This document shows positions 19,015-27,752 of a stretch of DNA of 64,000 nt, piece by piece. The position numbers and the translations under genes were made by a program. Every line of letters begins with the position of its first letter. Positions within the stretch are counted from its first letter, which is position 1. This DNA is from Serinibacter salmoneus (lineage in GTDB: Bacteria; Actinomycetota; Actinomycetes; Actinomycetales; Beutenbergiaceae): contig NZ_PDJD01000001.1 in the NCBI RefSeq assembly GCF_002563925.1, forward strand, positions 874,973 to 938,972. Reading direction: 5' to 3'. The notes beneath the pieces were generated by a model. It saw only the letters and a program-made list of their open reading frames with translations. It did no database searches and was not told the DNA's origin.

Positions 19015-19428
19015 ATGCCCTCGATCCGTAACCTGCCGCTGCGCCTGGCTGCCGGCGCGTTCATCCTCAACTCCGGCGTGGAGAAGCTCGAGCTCGACGC
19101 CGAGTCCGCCGCCGGCTACCAGCAGATGGCCGCCCAGGCGTTCCCGAAGCTCGCCGAGCTGGAGCCGGCCGAGTTCGGCAAGCTGCTCGCTGCGGCGGAG
19201 TCGGCCCTCGGTGGCGCACTGCTGCTCCCGTTCGTGCCGCGCGTGCTCGCCGGCGCCGGCCTGACAGCGTTCTCCGGCTCCCTGCTGTGGATGTACCACA
19301 AGACCCCGGGGCTGACGAAGGACGGGGTGCGACCCACGCCCGAGGGCATCGCGATCGCGAAGGACGTGTTCCTCCTCGGCATCGGGCTCTCGCTGATGCT
19401 GGACGCTCTCACGCGCAGGAAGAAGTAG
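19015..19428 (+). CDS. Small DoxX-like membrane protein
   Basis: A 137-residue protein with three or four hydrophobic segments (about 9-20, 63-78, 80-95 and 113-132) and a Lys/Arg-rich C-terminus. It resembles the conserved actinobacterial DoxX-like group but carries no catalytic motif I can name. A GGAGG ribosome site precedes the ATG, and a TAGGGT -10-like box lies at 18970-18975, so it probably has its own promoter. Function unknown. Confidence 0.72.
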   Translation: MPSIRNLPLRLAAGAFILNSGVEKLELDAESAAGYQQMAAQAFPKLAELEPAEFGKLLAAAESALGGALLLPFVPRVLAGAGLTAFSGSLLWMYHKTPGLTKDGVRPTPEGIAIAKDVFLLGIGLSLMLDALTRRKK

Positions 19429-19513
19429 TCCGCACGGGAATTCGCTGGCTACGCCGTCGAACCTGACGTAGACTGGACTGTCCCGCCGCGTGCGGGGCTT
19501 GTCAACTGAACAG

Positions 19514-19882
19514 GGGGGCGAACGGTTTCGACGACGGCCGTTCAGCCAGGGGAAGCGGGTCGAGGATGCATGGTCATCTCGTCAACGCTCCATGCAAACC
19601 CATAGGTGCCGATTCCAAGCGCACCGACTTCGCCCTCGCCGCCTGAGCGAGCGTAGAAGTCCGTCAGTCCCGGAGTGCTCTCGACCGGGGTCCTGGCGTC
19701 ATCTAGAGAGCCACTGCTCGTCACCCTCGTTGCCGGGGTGACGGGGACTCCTAGGTAACTGGGCCTGTCGGCGAGTTGTCAGCGACAACGCCGGGGCCGA
19801 GCAGAACGTCTAGCTGACTGCACCCGGAGAAGCCCTGGCTCCACACCGTCGGACGCGGGTTCGATTCCCGCCGCCTCCACCA
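19514..19882 (+). ncRNA. ssrA: Transfer-messenger RNA (tmRNA)
   Basis: A 369-nt one-piece tmRNA. The 5' end GGGGGCG pairs with CGCCUCC near the 3' end (one G-U pair), and the CCA end is encoded (19880-19882). The conserved 5' stretch CGAACGGTTTCGAC and the 3' T-arm GGTTCGATTCCC are present. The tag reading frame at 19608-19643 encodes ADSKRTDFALAA, then TGA; the C-terminal ALAA is the degradation signal read by Clp proteases. With SmpB (upstream) and ClpP/ClpX (downstream) it forms the ribosome-rescue and tagged-protein disposal pathway. A TAGACT box at 19469-19474 may be its promoter. Confidence 0.97.
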
Positions 19883-19889
19883 GTTCACC

Positions 19890-19921
19890 GCAGGCCGGTC
19901 CCCACCCGGGGGCCGGCCTGC
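19890..19921 (+). terminator. Terminator of tmRNA
   Basis: A 14-bp GC-rich stem (GCAGGCCGGTCCCC and its complement, one G-U pair) with a four-base loop, 7 nt after the CCA end. Confidence 0.8.
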
Positions 19922-19946
19922 CGCATGTCCGGAGCCGGGCAGTGTG

Positions 19947-20004
19947 CGCCAACAGCGAAACGGCGCCGCACCGGGCATGGAGTGTCAGCGCCGACGGTTA
20001 GTGT
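19947..20004 (+). promoter_or_regulatory. clpP1 promoter region with a possible ClgR box
   Basis: CGCCAACAGCG at 19947-19957 matches the core of the ClgR activator site of actinobacteria (CGC-Y-N-A-N-R-GCG, recalled from published work), with weaker flanks. A -10-like TAGTGT lies at 19999-20004. ClgR activates clp genes under proteolytic stress in relatives. A small palindrome GTCCTT-AC-AAGGAC follows at 20003-20016. The site is predicted only. Confidence 0.5.
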
Positions 20005-20059
20005 CCTTACAAGGACCCAGCACGCAGGCCGTGCAGGACGATCAGAACAGGAGCGCCAC

Positions 20060-20674
20060 GTGAGCGAGATGCCCCACGCCATGGCCGACCCGCAGGGGTT
20101 CGGTCTCGGTGACCACGTCTACAACCGGCTTCTCAAGGAGCGCATCATCTGGCTCGGCTCGGAGGTGCGTGACGACAACGCCAACGCCATCTGCGCGCAG
20201 ATGCTGCTGCTCGCCGCCGAGGACCCGACCAAGGACATCTTCCTGTACATCAACTCGCCCGGCGGCTCGGTGACGGCCGGCATGGCGATCTACGACACGA
20301 TGCAGTACGTCCAGCCGGACGTCGCCACCGTGGCGACCGGGATGGCCGCCTCCATGGGGCAGTTCCTGCTCGCCTCGGGTGCGAAGGGCAAGCGGTACGC
20401 CACCCCCCACGCCCGCGTCATGATGCACCAGCCCTCGGGTGGCATCGGCGGCACCGCGACCGACATCCGCATCAACGCGCAGCTCATCCTGCACATGAAG
20501 CGGCAGATGGCCGAGCTGACGGCCGAGCAGACCGGCAAGACGGTCGACCAGATCAACGCCGACGCGGACCGCGACCGCTGGTTCACCGCCGAGGAGGCGT
20601 TGGAGTACGGATTCATCGACCACGTGGTCGCGACCGCTGCGAACGTCAGCGGCGGCGGCGGAACGTCGGCCTGA
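20060..20674 (+). CDS. clpP1: ATP-dependent Clp protease proteolytic subunit ClpP1
   Basis: A 204-residue serine peptidase that forms a heptameric ring. Nucleophile S98 (GMAASMGQ) and H123 (MMHQPSGG) are in place. In actinobacteria ClpP1 and ClpP2 rings combine into one active tetradecamer that ClpX or ClpC1 feeds with substrates, including SsrA-tagged proteins. The GTG at 20060 has a CAGGAG site upstream; the open frame extends farther 5' without support. clpP2 follows 26 bp later in the same operon. Confidence 0.96.
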   Translation: MSEMPHAMADPQGFGLGDHVYNRLLKERIIWLGSEVRDDNANAICAQMLLLAAEDPTKDIFLYINSPGGSVTAGMAIYDTMQYVQPDVATVATGMAASMGQFLLASGAKGKRYATPHARVMMHQPSGGIGGTATDIRINAQLILHMKRQMAELTAEQTGKTVDQINADADRDRWFTAEEALEYGFIDHVVATAANVSGGGGTSA

Positions 20675-20700
20675 GCGGCGAGCGAGCGAGGAGACCACCC

Positions 20701-21372
20701 ATGAACCTCATCCACCCCACCACCTTCGGCGCGACCGCCGGGAACATGCCCACCTCCCGGTATGTGCTCCCGCAGTACGAGGAGCGCACCGCCTACGGCT
20801 TCAAGCGGCAGGACCCGTACACCAAGCTCTTCGAGGACCGCATCATCTTCCTCGGTGTGCAGGTGGACGACGCCTCCGCCGATGACGTGATGGCGCAGTT
20901 GCTGGTCCTGGAGAGCCAGGACCCCGACGGCCTCATCACGATGTACATCAACTCGCCGGGGGGTTCCTTCACGGCGCTCACGGCCATCTACGACACGATG
21001 CAGTACATCGCGCCGCAGATCCAGACGGTGTGCCTCGGCCAGGCGGCCTCCGCCGCAGCGGTGCTGCTGGCTGCGGGGTCGCCCGGTAAGCGACTGGCGC
21101 TGCAGAACGCGCGCGTGATGATCCACCAGCCCGCGATGTCCGGCGGCGGCTACGGCCAGGCCTCCGACATCGAGATCCAGGCCAACGAGATCCAGCGGAT
21201 GCGCGACTGGCTCGAGGAGACCCTCGCGGCGCACAGCGGCAAGCCGGTCGAGGAGGTCGGCCGGGACATCGAGCGCGACAAGATCCTCACCGCAGCGCAG
21301 GCCAAGGAGTACGGACTGGTCGACCAGGTGCTGGAGTCCCGCAAGAAGGCGCAGCTGCCGCCGCGTCCCTGA
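20701..21372 (+). CDS. clpP2: ATP-dependent Clp protease proteolytic subunit ClpP2
   Basis: The second ClpP paralogue, 223 residues, with nucleophile S117 (GQAASAAAV) and H142 (MIHQPAMSGG). The longer N-terminus (residues 1-30) is typical of actinobacterial ClpP2. It should form the partner ring for ClpP1. An AGGAG site lies before the ATG. A strong rho-independent-type terminator follows, separating the pair from clpX. Confidence 0.96.
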   Translation: MNLIHPTTFGATAGNMPTSRYVLPQYEERTAYGFKRQDPYTKLFEDRIIFLGVQVDDASADDVMAQLLVLESQDPDGLITMYINSPGGSFTALTAIYDTMQYIAPQIQTVCLGQAASAAAVLLAAGSPGKRLALQNARVMIHQPAMSGGGYGQASDIEIQANEIQRMRDWLEETLAAHSGKPVEEVGRDIERDKILTAAQAKEYGLVDQVLESRKKAQLPPRP

Positions 21373-21387
21373 TCGCGCAGGAGTAGT

Positions 21388-21430
21388 GGGCGTGTCCCGG
21401 CGAACAAGCCGGGACACGCCCCGCGTGTTT
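21388..21430 (+). terminator. Terminator after clpP1-clpP2
   Basis: A perfect 14-bp stem (GGGCGTGTCCCGGC, loop GAACAA, then its complement, 21388-21421) followed by a short GTTTT run at 21426-21430. This is the window's most classical intrinsic terminator. Confidence 0.88.
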
Positions 21431-21458
21431 TAGTCGGGCATCCGCGCCCGGTGGGACG

Positions 21459-21464
21459 TAGTCT
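21459..21464 (+). promoter_or_regulatory. Probable -10 box of clpX
   Basis: TAGTCT lies after the clpP2 terminator and about 90 nt before the clpX start, leaving a leader of roughly 80 nt. This indicates that clpX is transcribed separately from clpP1P2. No clear -35 is seen. Confidence 0.35.
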
Positions 21465-21552
21465 GGTTTTGACGGCGGCGCCCGGGGGCATCGGACGGCT
21501 CGTCGAGGTTCTAGCCGCGGGAGCGTCCCGTGGCGGTGAGGGAGGAGTGAGG

Positions 21553-22883
<1,331 letters not shown>

Positions 22884-22887
<4 letters not shown>

Positions 22888-23195
22888 GCGGCGTTCCCGC
22901 GCCGCTGGGAGGCGAGGTCCCGGCCGAACTGGCAGGACTGCGTCGCTCCATCGACAACATCGATTCCGCGCTCGTGCACCTCATGGCCGAGCGCTTCCGC
23001 GCCACGCAGGAGGTCGGCGTCCTCAAGGCCACTCTCGGCCTCCCTGCCTCCGACCCGACCCGGGAGCGCGAGCAGGTCGCGCGCCTGCGGGCCCTGGCGG
23101 AGGACTCCGGCCTCGACCCCGTGTTCGCGGAGAAGTTCTTCGCGTTCATCGTGGCGGAGGTCATCCGCCACCACGACGCCATCGCCGGCCGCTGA
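22884..23195 (+). CDS. Chorismate mutase, AroQ class
   Basis: A 103-residue all-helical chorismate mutase that converts chorismate to prephenate for phenylalanine and tyrosine synthesis. The family pattern is visible: [20 protein letters not shown], then the active-site lysine in GVLKA and the R-E/Q residues farther on (REREQ.ARLR). No signal peptide, so it is the cytosolic type, which in actinobacteria often needs a DAHP synthase partner. The GTG overlaps the clpX stop. A minisatellite and hairpin follow the stop. Confidence 0.9.
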
Positions 23196-23208
23196 CCCAC
23201 CCACCTCC

Positions 23209-23296
23209 GCGAGGTGGTTCTGCAGGTACCGCGAGGTGGTTCTGCAGGTACCGCGAGGTGGTTCTGCAGGTACCGCGAGGTGGTTCTGCAGGTAGC
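23209..23296. repeat. 22-bp tandem repeat (four copies)
   Basis: Four head-to-tail copies of a 22-bp unit beginning GCGAGGTGGTTCTGCAGGTA at 23209, 23231, 23253 and 23275; the first three are identical and the last ends AGC instead of ACC. Each contains the palindromes CTGCAG and GGTACC (last copy lacks the latter). The first copy also completes a CCACCTC-CGC-GAGGTGG hairpin (23202-23218). It lies between two convergent genes. Confidence 0.95.
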
Positions 23297-23322
23297 GGAG
23301 GTGCCTGCCTGCCTCGCGGAGG

Positions 23323-25167
23323 TCAGTCGCTGGTGGTGTCCGCGGGGGTGACCTCGATGGAGTCCACGCTGGCGGCGTAGAGCTCGTCGATGGCGCCGGC
23401 GAAGTCCTTCAGGACCAGGTTGCGCTTCACCTTGAGCGACGGCGTGAGGTAGCCGTTGTGCTCGGTGAAGTCACCCTCGAGGATCACGATCCGCCGGATC
23501 GACTCCGCCCGCGAGACCGCGCGGTTCGCGCGGCGGGCGGCACGCGCCAGGGAGTCGCGCACCTCCGGGTGGTGGCGGGCCTCCGCCATCGTCATCTTCG
23601 GCAGACCCTTGCCCTCCAACCATCCGGGCAGCATCTCCTCGTCCAGCGTCACCAGGGCGCCGATGTAGGGCCGCTGATCGCCGACCACCACCACGTTGGA
23701 GACCAACGGGTGGCCACGGAAGCGGTCCTCCAGCACGGCGGGGGAGACGTTCTTGCCGCCGGCGGTGATGATGAGCTCCTTGCGGCGCCCGGTGATCCGC
23801 AGCCGCCCGAGCTCGTCGATGCTGCCCAGGTCGCCGGTGCGCAGCCACCCCTCGGGGGTGAAGGCCTCCGCCGTCGCCTCGGGGTTGTTGTGGTACCGCA
23901 TGAACACGTGCGGGCCGCGCACCACGATCTCGCCGTCGTCCGCGATGCCGATCTCCGTGCCGGCGTAGGCCGGGCCCACCGTGCCGATGGCCACGTGCTC
24001 GGGAATGTTCACCGTGGTGGGCGCCGTCGTCTCGGTCATCCCGTACCCCTCGAGCACGGTCACGCCGATCCCGCGGTAGAAGTGCCCGAGGCGCTCCCCG
24101 AGCGGGGCCCCGCCGGAGATCGCCCACTGCAGCTGCCCGCCCATGGCCTCACGGATCCGGTTCAGCACCAGGCGCATCGCCACGGCGTGCTGCGCCTTGA
24201 GCGCGCGCGAGGGCCCCACGGGGGTGTCCAGGGCGCGTGAGTAGGTGATCGCGGTCTTCGTGGCCAGGGAGAACAGACGCTTGCGCACCCCGGTGGCCGC
24301 CGACTGCTGCGCGGAGTTGAAGACCTTCTCGAACACGCGGGGCACGGCGAGCAGGAAGGTCGGCCGGAAGGACTGCATGTCCGCCACCAGGTGCTTCGCG
24401 CCGGGGGCGTGCCCGAGGATCCCGGCCTCGGTGATGCACAGCACCTCGATGAAGCGGGCGAACACGTGCGCGAGCGGCATGAACAGCAGGGTGCGGTAGG
24501 AGGGGTCGTCCAACAGGACGTGCAGGGAACTGCGGGCCCCGTTCTGCGCGAGGTAGAGGAAGGACTGGTGCGCCAGCTCCACCCCCTTGGGCTGCCCGGT
24601 GGTGCCGGAGGTGTAGATGATCGTGGCGAGGTCACCGCCGGCGAGGGCCTCGGTGCGGCGGACCACCTCGGCGATCTCCACCTCCACCCCGGCGCCCACG
24701 AGCGCGGGGATGTCGCCGAACAGCTGCACGTCGCGGATGTGGGGGACACCCGCCTGGCGTACCCGCTCGGCGAGCTGCTCGGACTCGGCCATGACCAGCA
24801 CCAGCTCGGAGTCGGTGCCGATCCAGGCGATCTGCTCCGGTGAGGAGGTCTCGTAGATGGAGACGGGGATGCCTCCGGCGCTCCAGATCGCGAAGTCCGC
24901 CAGGGTCCACTCGTAGCTCGTGTGGCCCATGATGCCGACCTTCTCGCCGGGTTCCAGGCCCCAGGCCACGAGGCCGCGGGCGAGGTCGAGGACCTCCTCG
25001 TAGAACTCCCGTGCGGTGCGCGGCTGCCACGCACCGTCCACGTGTCGCTCCACGATGACCTGATCCGGGGTGGTCCGTGCCCGACGGCGCAGCGCACCCG
25101 GGATCGACATCTCGGGTTCGAGCGGAACGACGGTGGGGGAGGAGTAGGTCTGGAGCATGGTGACCAT
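23323..25167 (-). CDS. Long-chain fatty-acid--CoA ligase (AMP-binding)
   Basis: A 614-residue adenylate-forming enzyme of the FadD15/long-chain acyl-CoA synthetase type. It activates fatty acids to acyl-AMP and then acyl-CoA. The P-loop-like YTSGTTGQPKG, the YGMTET motif, the WLRTGDLG motif and the C-terminal GRRKELIITAGGKNVSP lysine region are all intact. Two Met codons (25167 and 25158) are possible starts. It is transcribed alone or just after the amino-acid ABC operon (24 bp gap), with the tandem repeat downstream. Confidence 0.92.
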   Translation of the reverse strand: MVTMLQTYSSPTVVPLEPEMSIPGALRRRARTTPDQVIVERHVDGAWQPRTAREFYEEVLDLARGLVAWGLEPGEKVGIMGHTSYEWTLADFAIWSAGGIPVSIYETSSPEQIAWIGTDSELVLVMAESEQLAERVRQAGVPHIRDVQLFGDIPALVGAGVEVEIAEVVRRTEALAGGDLATIIYTSGTTGQPKGVELAHQSFLYLAQNGARSSLHVLLDDPSYRTLLFMPLAHVFARFIEVLCITEAGILGHAPGAKHLVADMQSFRPTFLLAVPRVFEKVFNSAQQSAATGVRKRLFSLATKTAITYSRALDTPVGPSRALKAQHAVAMRLVLNRIREAMGGQLQWAISGGAPLGERLGHFYRGIGVTVLEGYGMTETTAPTTVNIPEHVAIGTVGPAYAGTEIGIADDGEIVVRGPHVFMRYHNNPEATAEAFTPEGWLRTGDLGSIDELGRLRITGRRKELIITAGGKNVSPAVLEDRFRGHPLVSNVVVVGDQRPYIGALVTLDEEMLPGWLEGKGLPKMTMAEARHHPEVRDSLARAARRANRAVSRAESIRRIVILEGDFTEHNGYLTPSLKVKRNLVLKDFAGAIDELYAASVDSIEVTPADTTSD

Positions 25168-25190
25168 CCAATCAGGTCACCGGGGATTCC

Positions 25191-25955
25191 TCAGCCCGGC
25201 GTCCCGGGATCCGGGGCGTGGGTGGGGTCCAGCACGCGGCTGAGGAAGGACTGGGTGCGCTCCTCCGCGGGGTTGGTGATCACCTGGTGCGGGTCGCCCT
25301 GCTCCACGATCACGCCGCCGTCCATGAACACCACGTGATCGCCCACCTCGCGGGCGAAGGTCATCTCGTGGGTGACCACGATCATCGTCATCCCGCCCTC
25401 GGCGAGGTCACGCATGACGGCGAGCACGTCACCGACCAGTTCGGGGTCCAGGGCCGAGGTGGGCTCGTCGAACAGCATGAGCGCCGGGTTCATCGACAGC
25501 GCGCGGGCGATCGCCACCCGCTGCTGCTGTCCGCCGGAGAGCTCGTGCGGCCGGGCCTGCGCCCGGTGCGCGAGGCCGACCCGCTCCAGCATCTCCATCG
25601 CGGTGGCCTCGGCGTCCTTGCGGGAGCGGCGCAGCACGCTGCGCTGGGCCATGGTGCAGTTGTCCAGCACGTTGCGGTGGCTGAACAGGTTGAACTGTTG
25701 GAAAACCATCCCCACGTGGGTGCGGACCCGGTCGATGTCCACGTCGGGGTCGGTGACCTCAGCGCCGAGCAGGCGGATGGTGCCGGCGCTCGGCTGCTCC
25801 AGGAGGTTCACGCAGCGCAGCAGGGTGGACTTGCCCGACCCCGAGGGGCCGATGAGGCAGACGACGTCGCCCTGCGCCACCTCCAGGTCGATGCCGCGCA
25901 GCACGTGGTTGTCCCCGAAGGACTTGTGCAGACCGGTGATGCTGACGACGCTCAT
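25191..25955 (-). CDS. Polar amino-acid ABC transporter ATP-binding protein
   Basis: A 254-residue ATPase of the GlnQ/GluA type. Walker [10 protein letters not shown]-loop VFQQFNLF, signature LSGGQQQR and Walker [16 protein letters not shown] are canonical and the polar-amino-acid subgroup pattern is unmistakable. It energises uptake through the permease encoded upstream, whose stop it overlaps by ATGA. The open frame continues upstream to 26474 inside the permease gene, which is not real coding in this frame. Confidence 0.95.
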   Translation of the reverse strand: MSVVSITGLHKSFGDNHVLRGIDLEVAQGDVVCLIGPSGSGKSTLLRCVNLLEQPSAGTIRLLGAEVTDPDVDIDRVRTHVGMVFQQFNLFSHRNVLDNCTMAQRSVLRRSRKDAEATAMEMLERVGLAHRAQARPHELSGGQQQRVAIARALSMNPALMLFDEPTSALDPELVGDVLAVMRDLAEGGMTMIVVTHEMTFAREVGDHVVFMDGGVIVEQGDPHQVITNPAEERTQSFLSRVLDPTHAPDPGTPG

Positions 25956-26776
25956 GCCGTCCCTCCCGTGCGTCGCTCCAGCCACCGGGTCAGGAAGCCG
26001 AGCGGGATGGTGATGATGAGGTAGCACGCGCCCACCAGGAACAGGGGCGTCAGGCCGCCGCCGGCACCCGAGGACAGGGCGTCGCGGCCGATCTTGGTGA
26101 GCTCGTACTGCACCGGGGTCATCCCGATCGCGAACAGCAGCGAGGTGTCCTTGGTCAACAGCAGCAACTCGTTGGTCAGTGGCGGCAGCACGGTGCGGAA
26201 CGCTTGGGGCAGCACCACCTTGATCAGCGTGCGGGTGTGGGACATGCCCAGCGAGCGCGCGGCCTCCACCTGCCCCTTGGGCACCGCCTGGATCCCGGCG
26301 CGCATGGTCTCGGCGATGTAGGCCGCGGCCACCGACCCCAGGGAGATCGCGGAGATCGCCGCGACCGAGCTGAGCGAGATGCCGAACGCCTGCGGCAGCG
26401 CGTAGTAGACGGTGATGACCACCAGCAGTGCGGGGATGCCGCGGAAGAACTCGGTGTACACGGTCGCGATCCACCGGTAGGGCCCCACGGAGCTCAGCCG
26501 CATGAGGGCGAGCAGGGTGCCCAACGTGATCCCGACCACGAACGCGGCGAGAGTGTAGGTGAGGGTGTTGAGGAAGGCCTGCGGCAGGTCGCCGATGAGC
26601 TCCTGGGCGGAGGCCAGATTGAAGACCGTCTCACCCACGCGTGACCAGTCGGCCGAGACCAGGACCACCACCAGCAGGGCGAGCAGCACGGTGTACTGCA
26701 CCCCGCGGGAGATGCGGGCGCGTTGCCGCGGCGAGAACCTCGCGGTACTGGCCTCGGCCGACAGGTCGACGGTCAT
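25952..26776 (-). CDS. Amino-acid ABC transporter permease
   Basis: A 274-residue permease of the His/Glu/Gln/Arg/opine family with about five to six membrane segments. The EAA-type loop that docks the ATPase is present ([24 protein letters not shown]). A single permease gene suggests a homodimer. Order is binding protein, permease, ATPase, with the binding-protein stop two bases upstream of this start. Confidence 0.95.
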   Translation of the reverse strand: MTVDLSAEASTARFSPRQRARISRGVQYTVLLALLVVVLVSADWSRVGETVFNLASAQELIGDLPQAFLNTLTYTLAAFVVGITLGTLLALMRLSSVGPYRWIATVYTEFFRGIPALLVVITVYYALPQAFGISLSSVAAISAISLGSVAAAYIAETMRAGIQAVPKGQVEAARSLGMSHTRTLIKVVLPQAFRTVLPPLTNELLLLTKDTSLLFAIGMTPVQYELTKIGRDALSSGAGGGLTPLFLVGACYLIITIPLGFLTRWLERRTGGTA

Positions 26777-26778
26777 GC

Positions 26779-27591
26779 TCAGTCGGCCTCGGTGCCGATG
26801 TACTCCGCGTACACGGCGTCGTAGGTGCCGTCGCCCTGGATGCGCTCCAGGGTGGCGTTGATCGCCTCGAGCAGCGCGGTGTTGTCCTGCTTCACCCCGA
26901 TGCCGTACTGCTCACCGGTGGCGATGGTGTCCAGCACCACGACCTCGTCGTCCTCGTACGCGGCGAGCGAGGCGATGTCGTTGACGATGGCGTCCACCTG
27001 GCCATTGCGCAGCGCCTGGACCTGCAGGCCGAGGTCCTCGAACTCGGTGCCGACGTAACCCTGGTCGGCGACCCAGTCGGCGCCGGTGGTCGCCTGCATC
27101 ACGCCGATGGTGGCGCCGTCGAGGTCATCCAGGCTCGCGATGTCCGAACCGGACTGCACCATGACGGCCTGGTCGGCGTCGAAGTAGGGGTCGGAGAAGT
27201 CGAGGTTCTCCTCGCGCTCCTCGGTGATCGTGATGGCCGAGATCACGGCGTCGCAGGTGTCCGCCTCCAGCGCCGCACCGGACTGGATCCCGTCGAACCC
27301 GGTGTTCAGCACGGCGAGCTGGACGCCGAGGTCGGTGGCGACCTCGTCCATGATCGCGATGTCGAACCCGATGATCTCGCCGTCCTCCTCGTACTCGAAC
27401 GGCTCGTACGGGGTGTTGGTGCAGACCGTGAGCTCACCCTCGGAGATCAGGGCGACCTCGGCGGAGGCGCCGTCGGTGCCCTCGGTGGCGGCGTCGGTGG
27501 CGGCGTCCTCACCCGAGTCGGAGGAACACGCGGCGAGCGTGACGAGGGCGGCTGCGGCCACCGCGGCGGTGGCCAGGCGTGCAGAGCGCAT
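26779..27591 (-). CDS. Amino-acid ABC transporter substrate-binding lipoprotein
   Basis: A 270-residue extracellular solute-binding protein, family 3. It has a lipoprotein signal (basic start, hydrophobic stretch, lipobox LAAC with the Cys at about residue 22), then a Ser/Asp/Glu-rich tether and the two-lobed binding domain (LTVCTNTPYEPFEYEEDGE, then GFDIAIMDEVA). It should capture a polar amino acid; the exact ligand is not readable. The ATG at 27591 follows an AAAGGA site; a frame to 27633 is open but unsupported. Confidence 0.93.
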   Translation of the reverse strand: MRSARLATAAVAAAALVTLAACSSDSGEDAATDAATEGTDGASAEVALISEGELTVCTNTPYEPFEYEEDGEIIGFDIAIMDEVATDLGVQLAVLNTGFDGIQSGAALEADTCDAVISAITITEEREENLDFSDPYFDADQAVMVQSGSDIASLDDLDGATIGVMQATTGADWVADQGYVGTEFEDLGLQVQALRNGQVDAIVNDIASLAAYEDDEVVVLDTIATGEQYGIGVKQDNTALLEAINATLERIQGDGTYDAVYAEYIGTEAD

Positions 27592-27702
27592 GGGTTGTGT
27601 CCTTTCGCTGAAACTCCTTGGAACGCCCGTCACTGTAGTAAGTCGGATGTGAACGGGGCGTTTCGGGTCACGGATCGGTATTGAATCGTCACCGACATCA
27701 CA

Positions 27703-27741
27703 GCGCCGCCCGGTGCCGGGATACCCGGTACCGGACGGCGC
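27703..27741 (-). terminator. Hairpin terminator of valS
   Basis: An 18-bp stem (GCGCCGCCCGGTGCCGGG against its near complement, one mismatch and one G-U) with loop ATA, 12 nt after the valS stop. The remaining gap up to the binding-protein gene holds its promoter; no clear -35 was found. Confidence 0.75.
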
Positions 27742-27752
27742 GGTGCGTGTGT

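Noticed and set aside
19800-19882. Possible tRNA gene
   Set aside because: The T-arm and CCA end belong to the tRNA-like domain of tmRNA, whose 5' half begins at 19514.
23209-23296. Possible CRISPR array
   Set aside because: The 22-bp units are directly adjacent with no variable spacers, and no cas genes are nearby; it is a simple tandem repeat.
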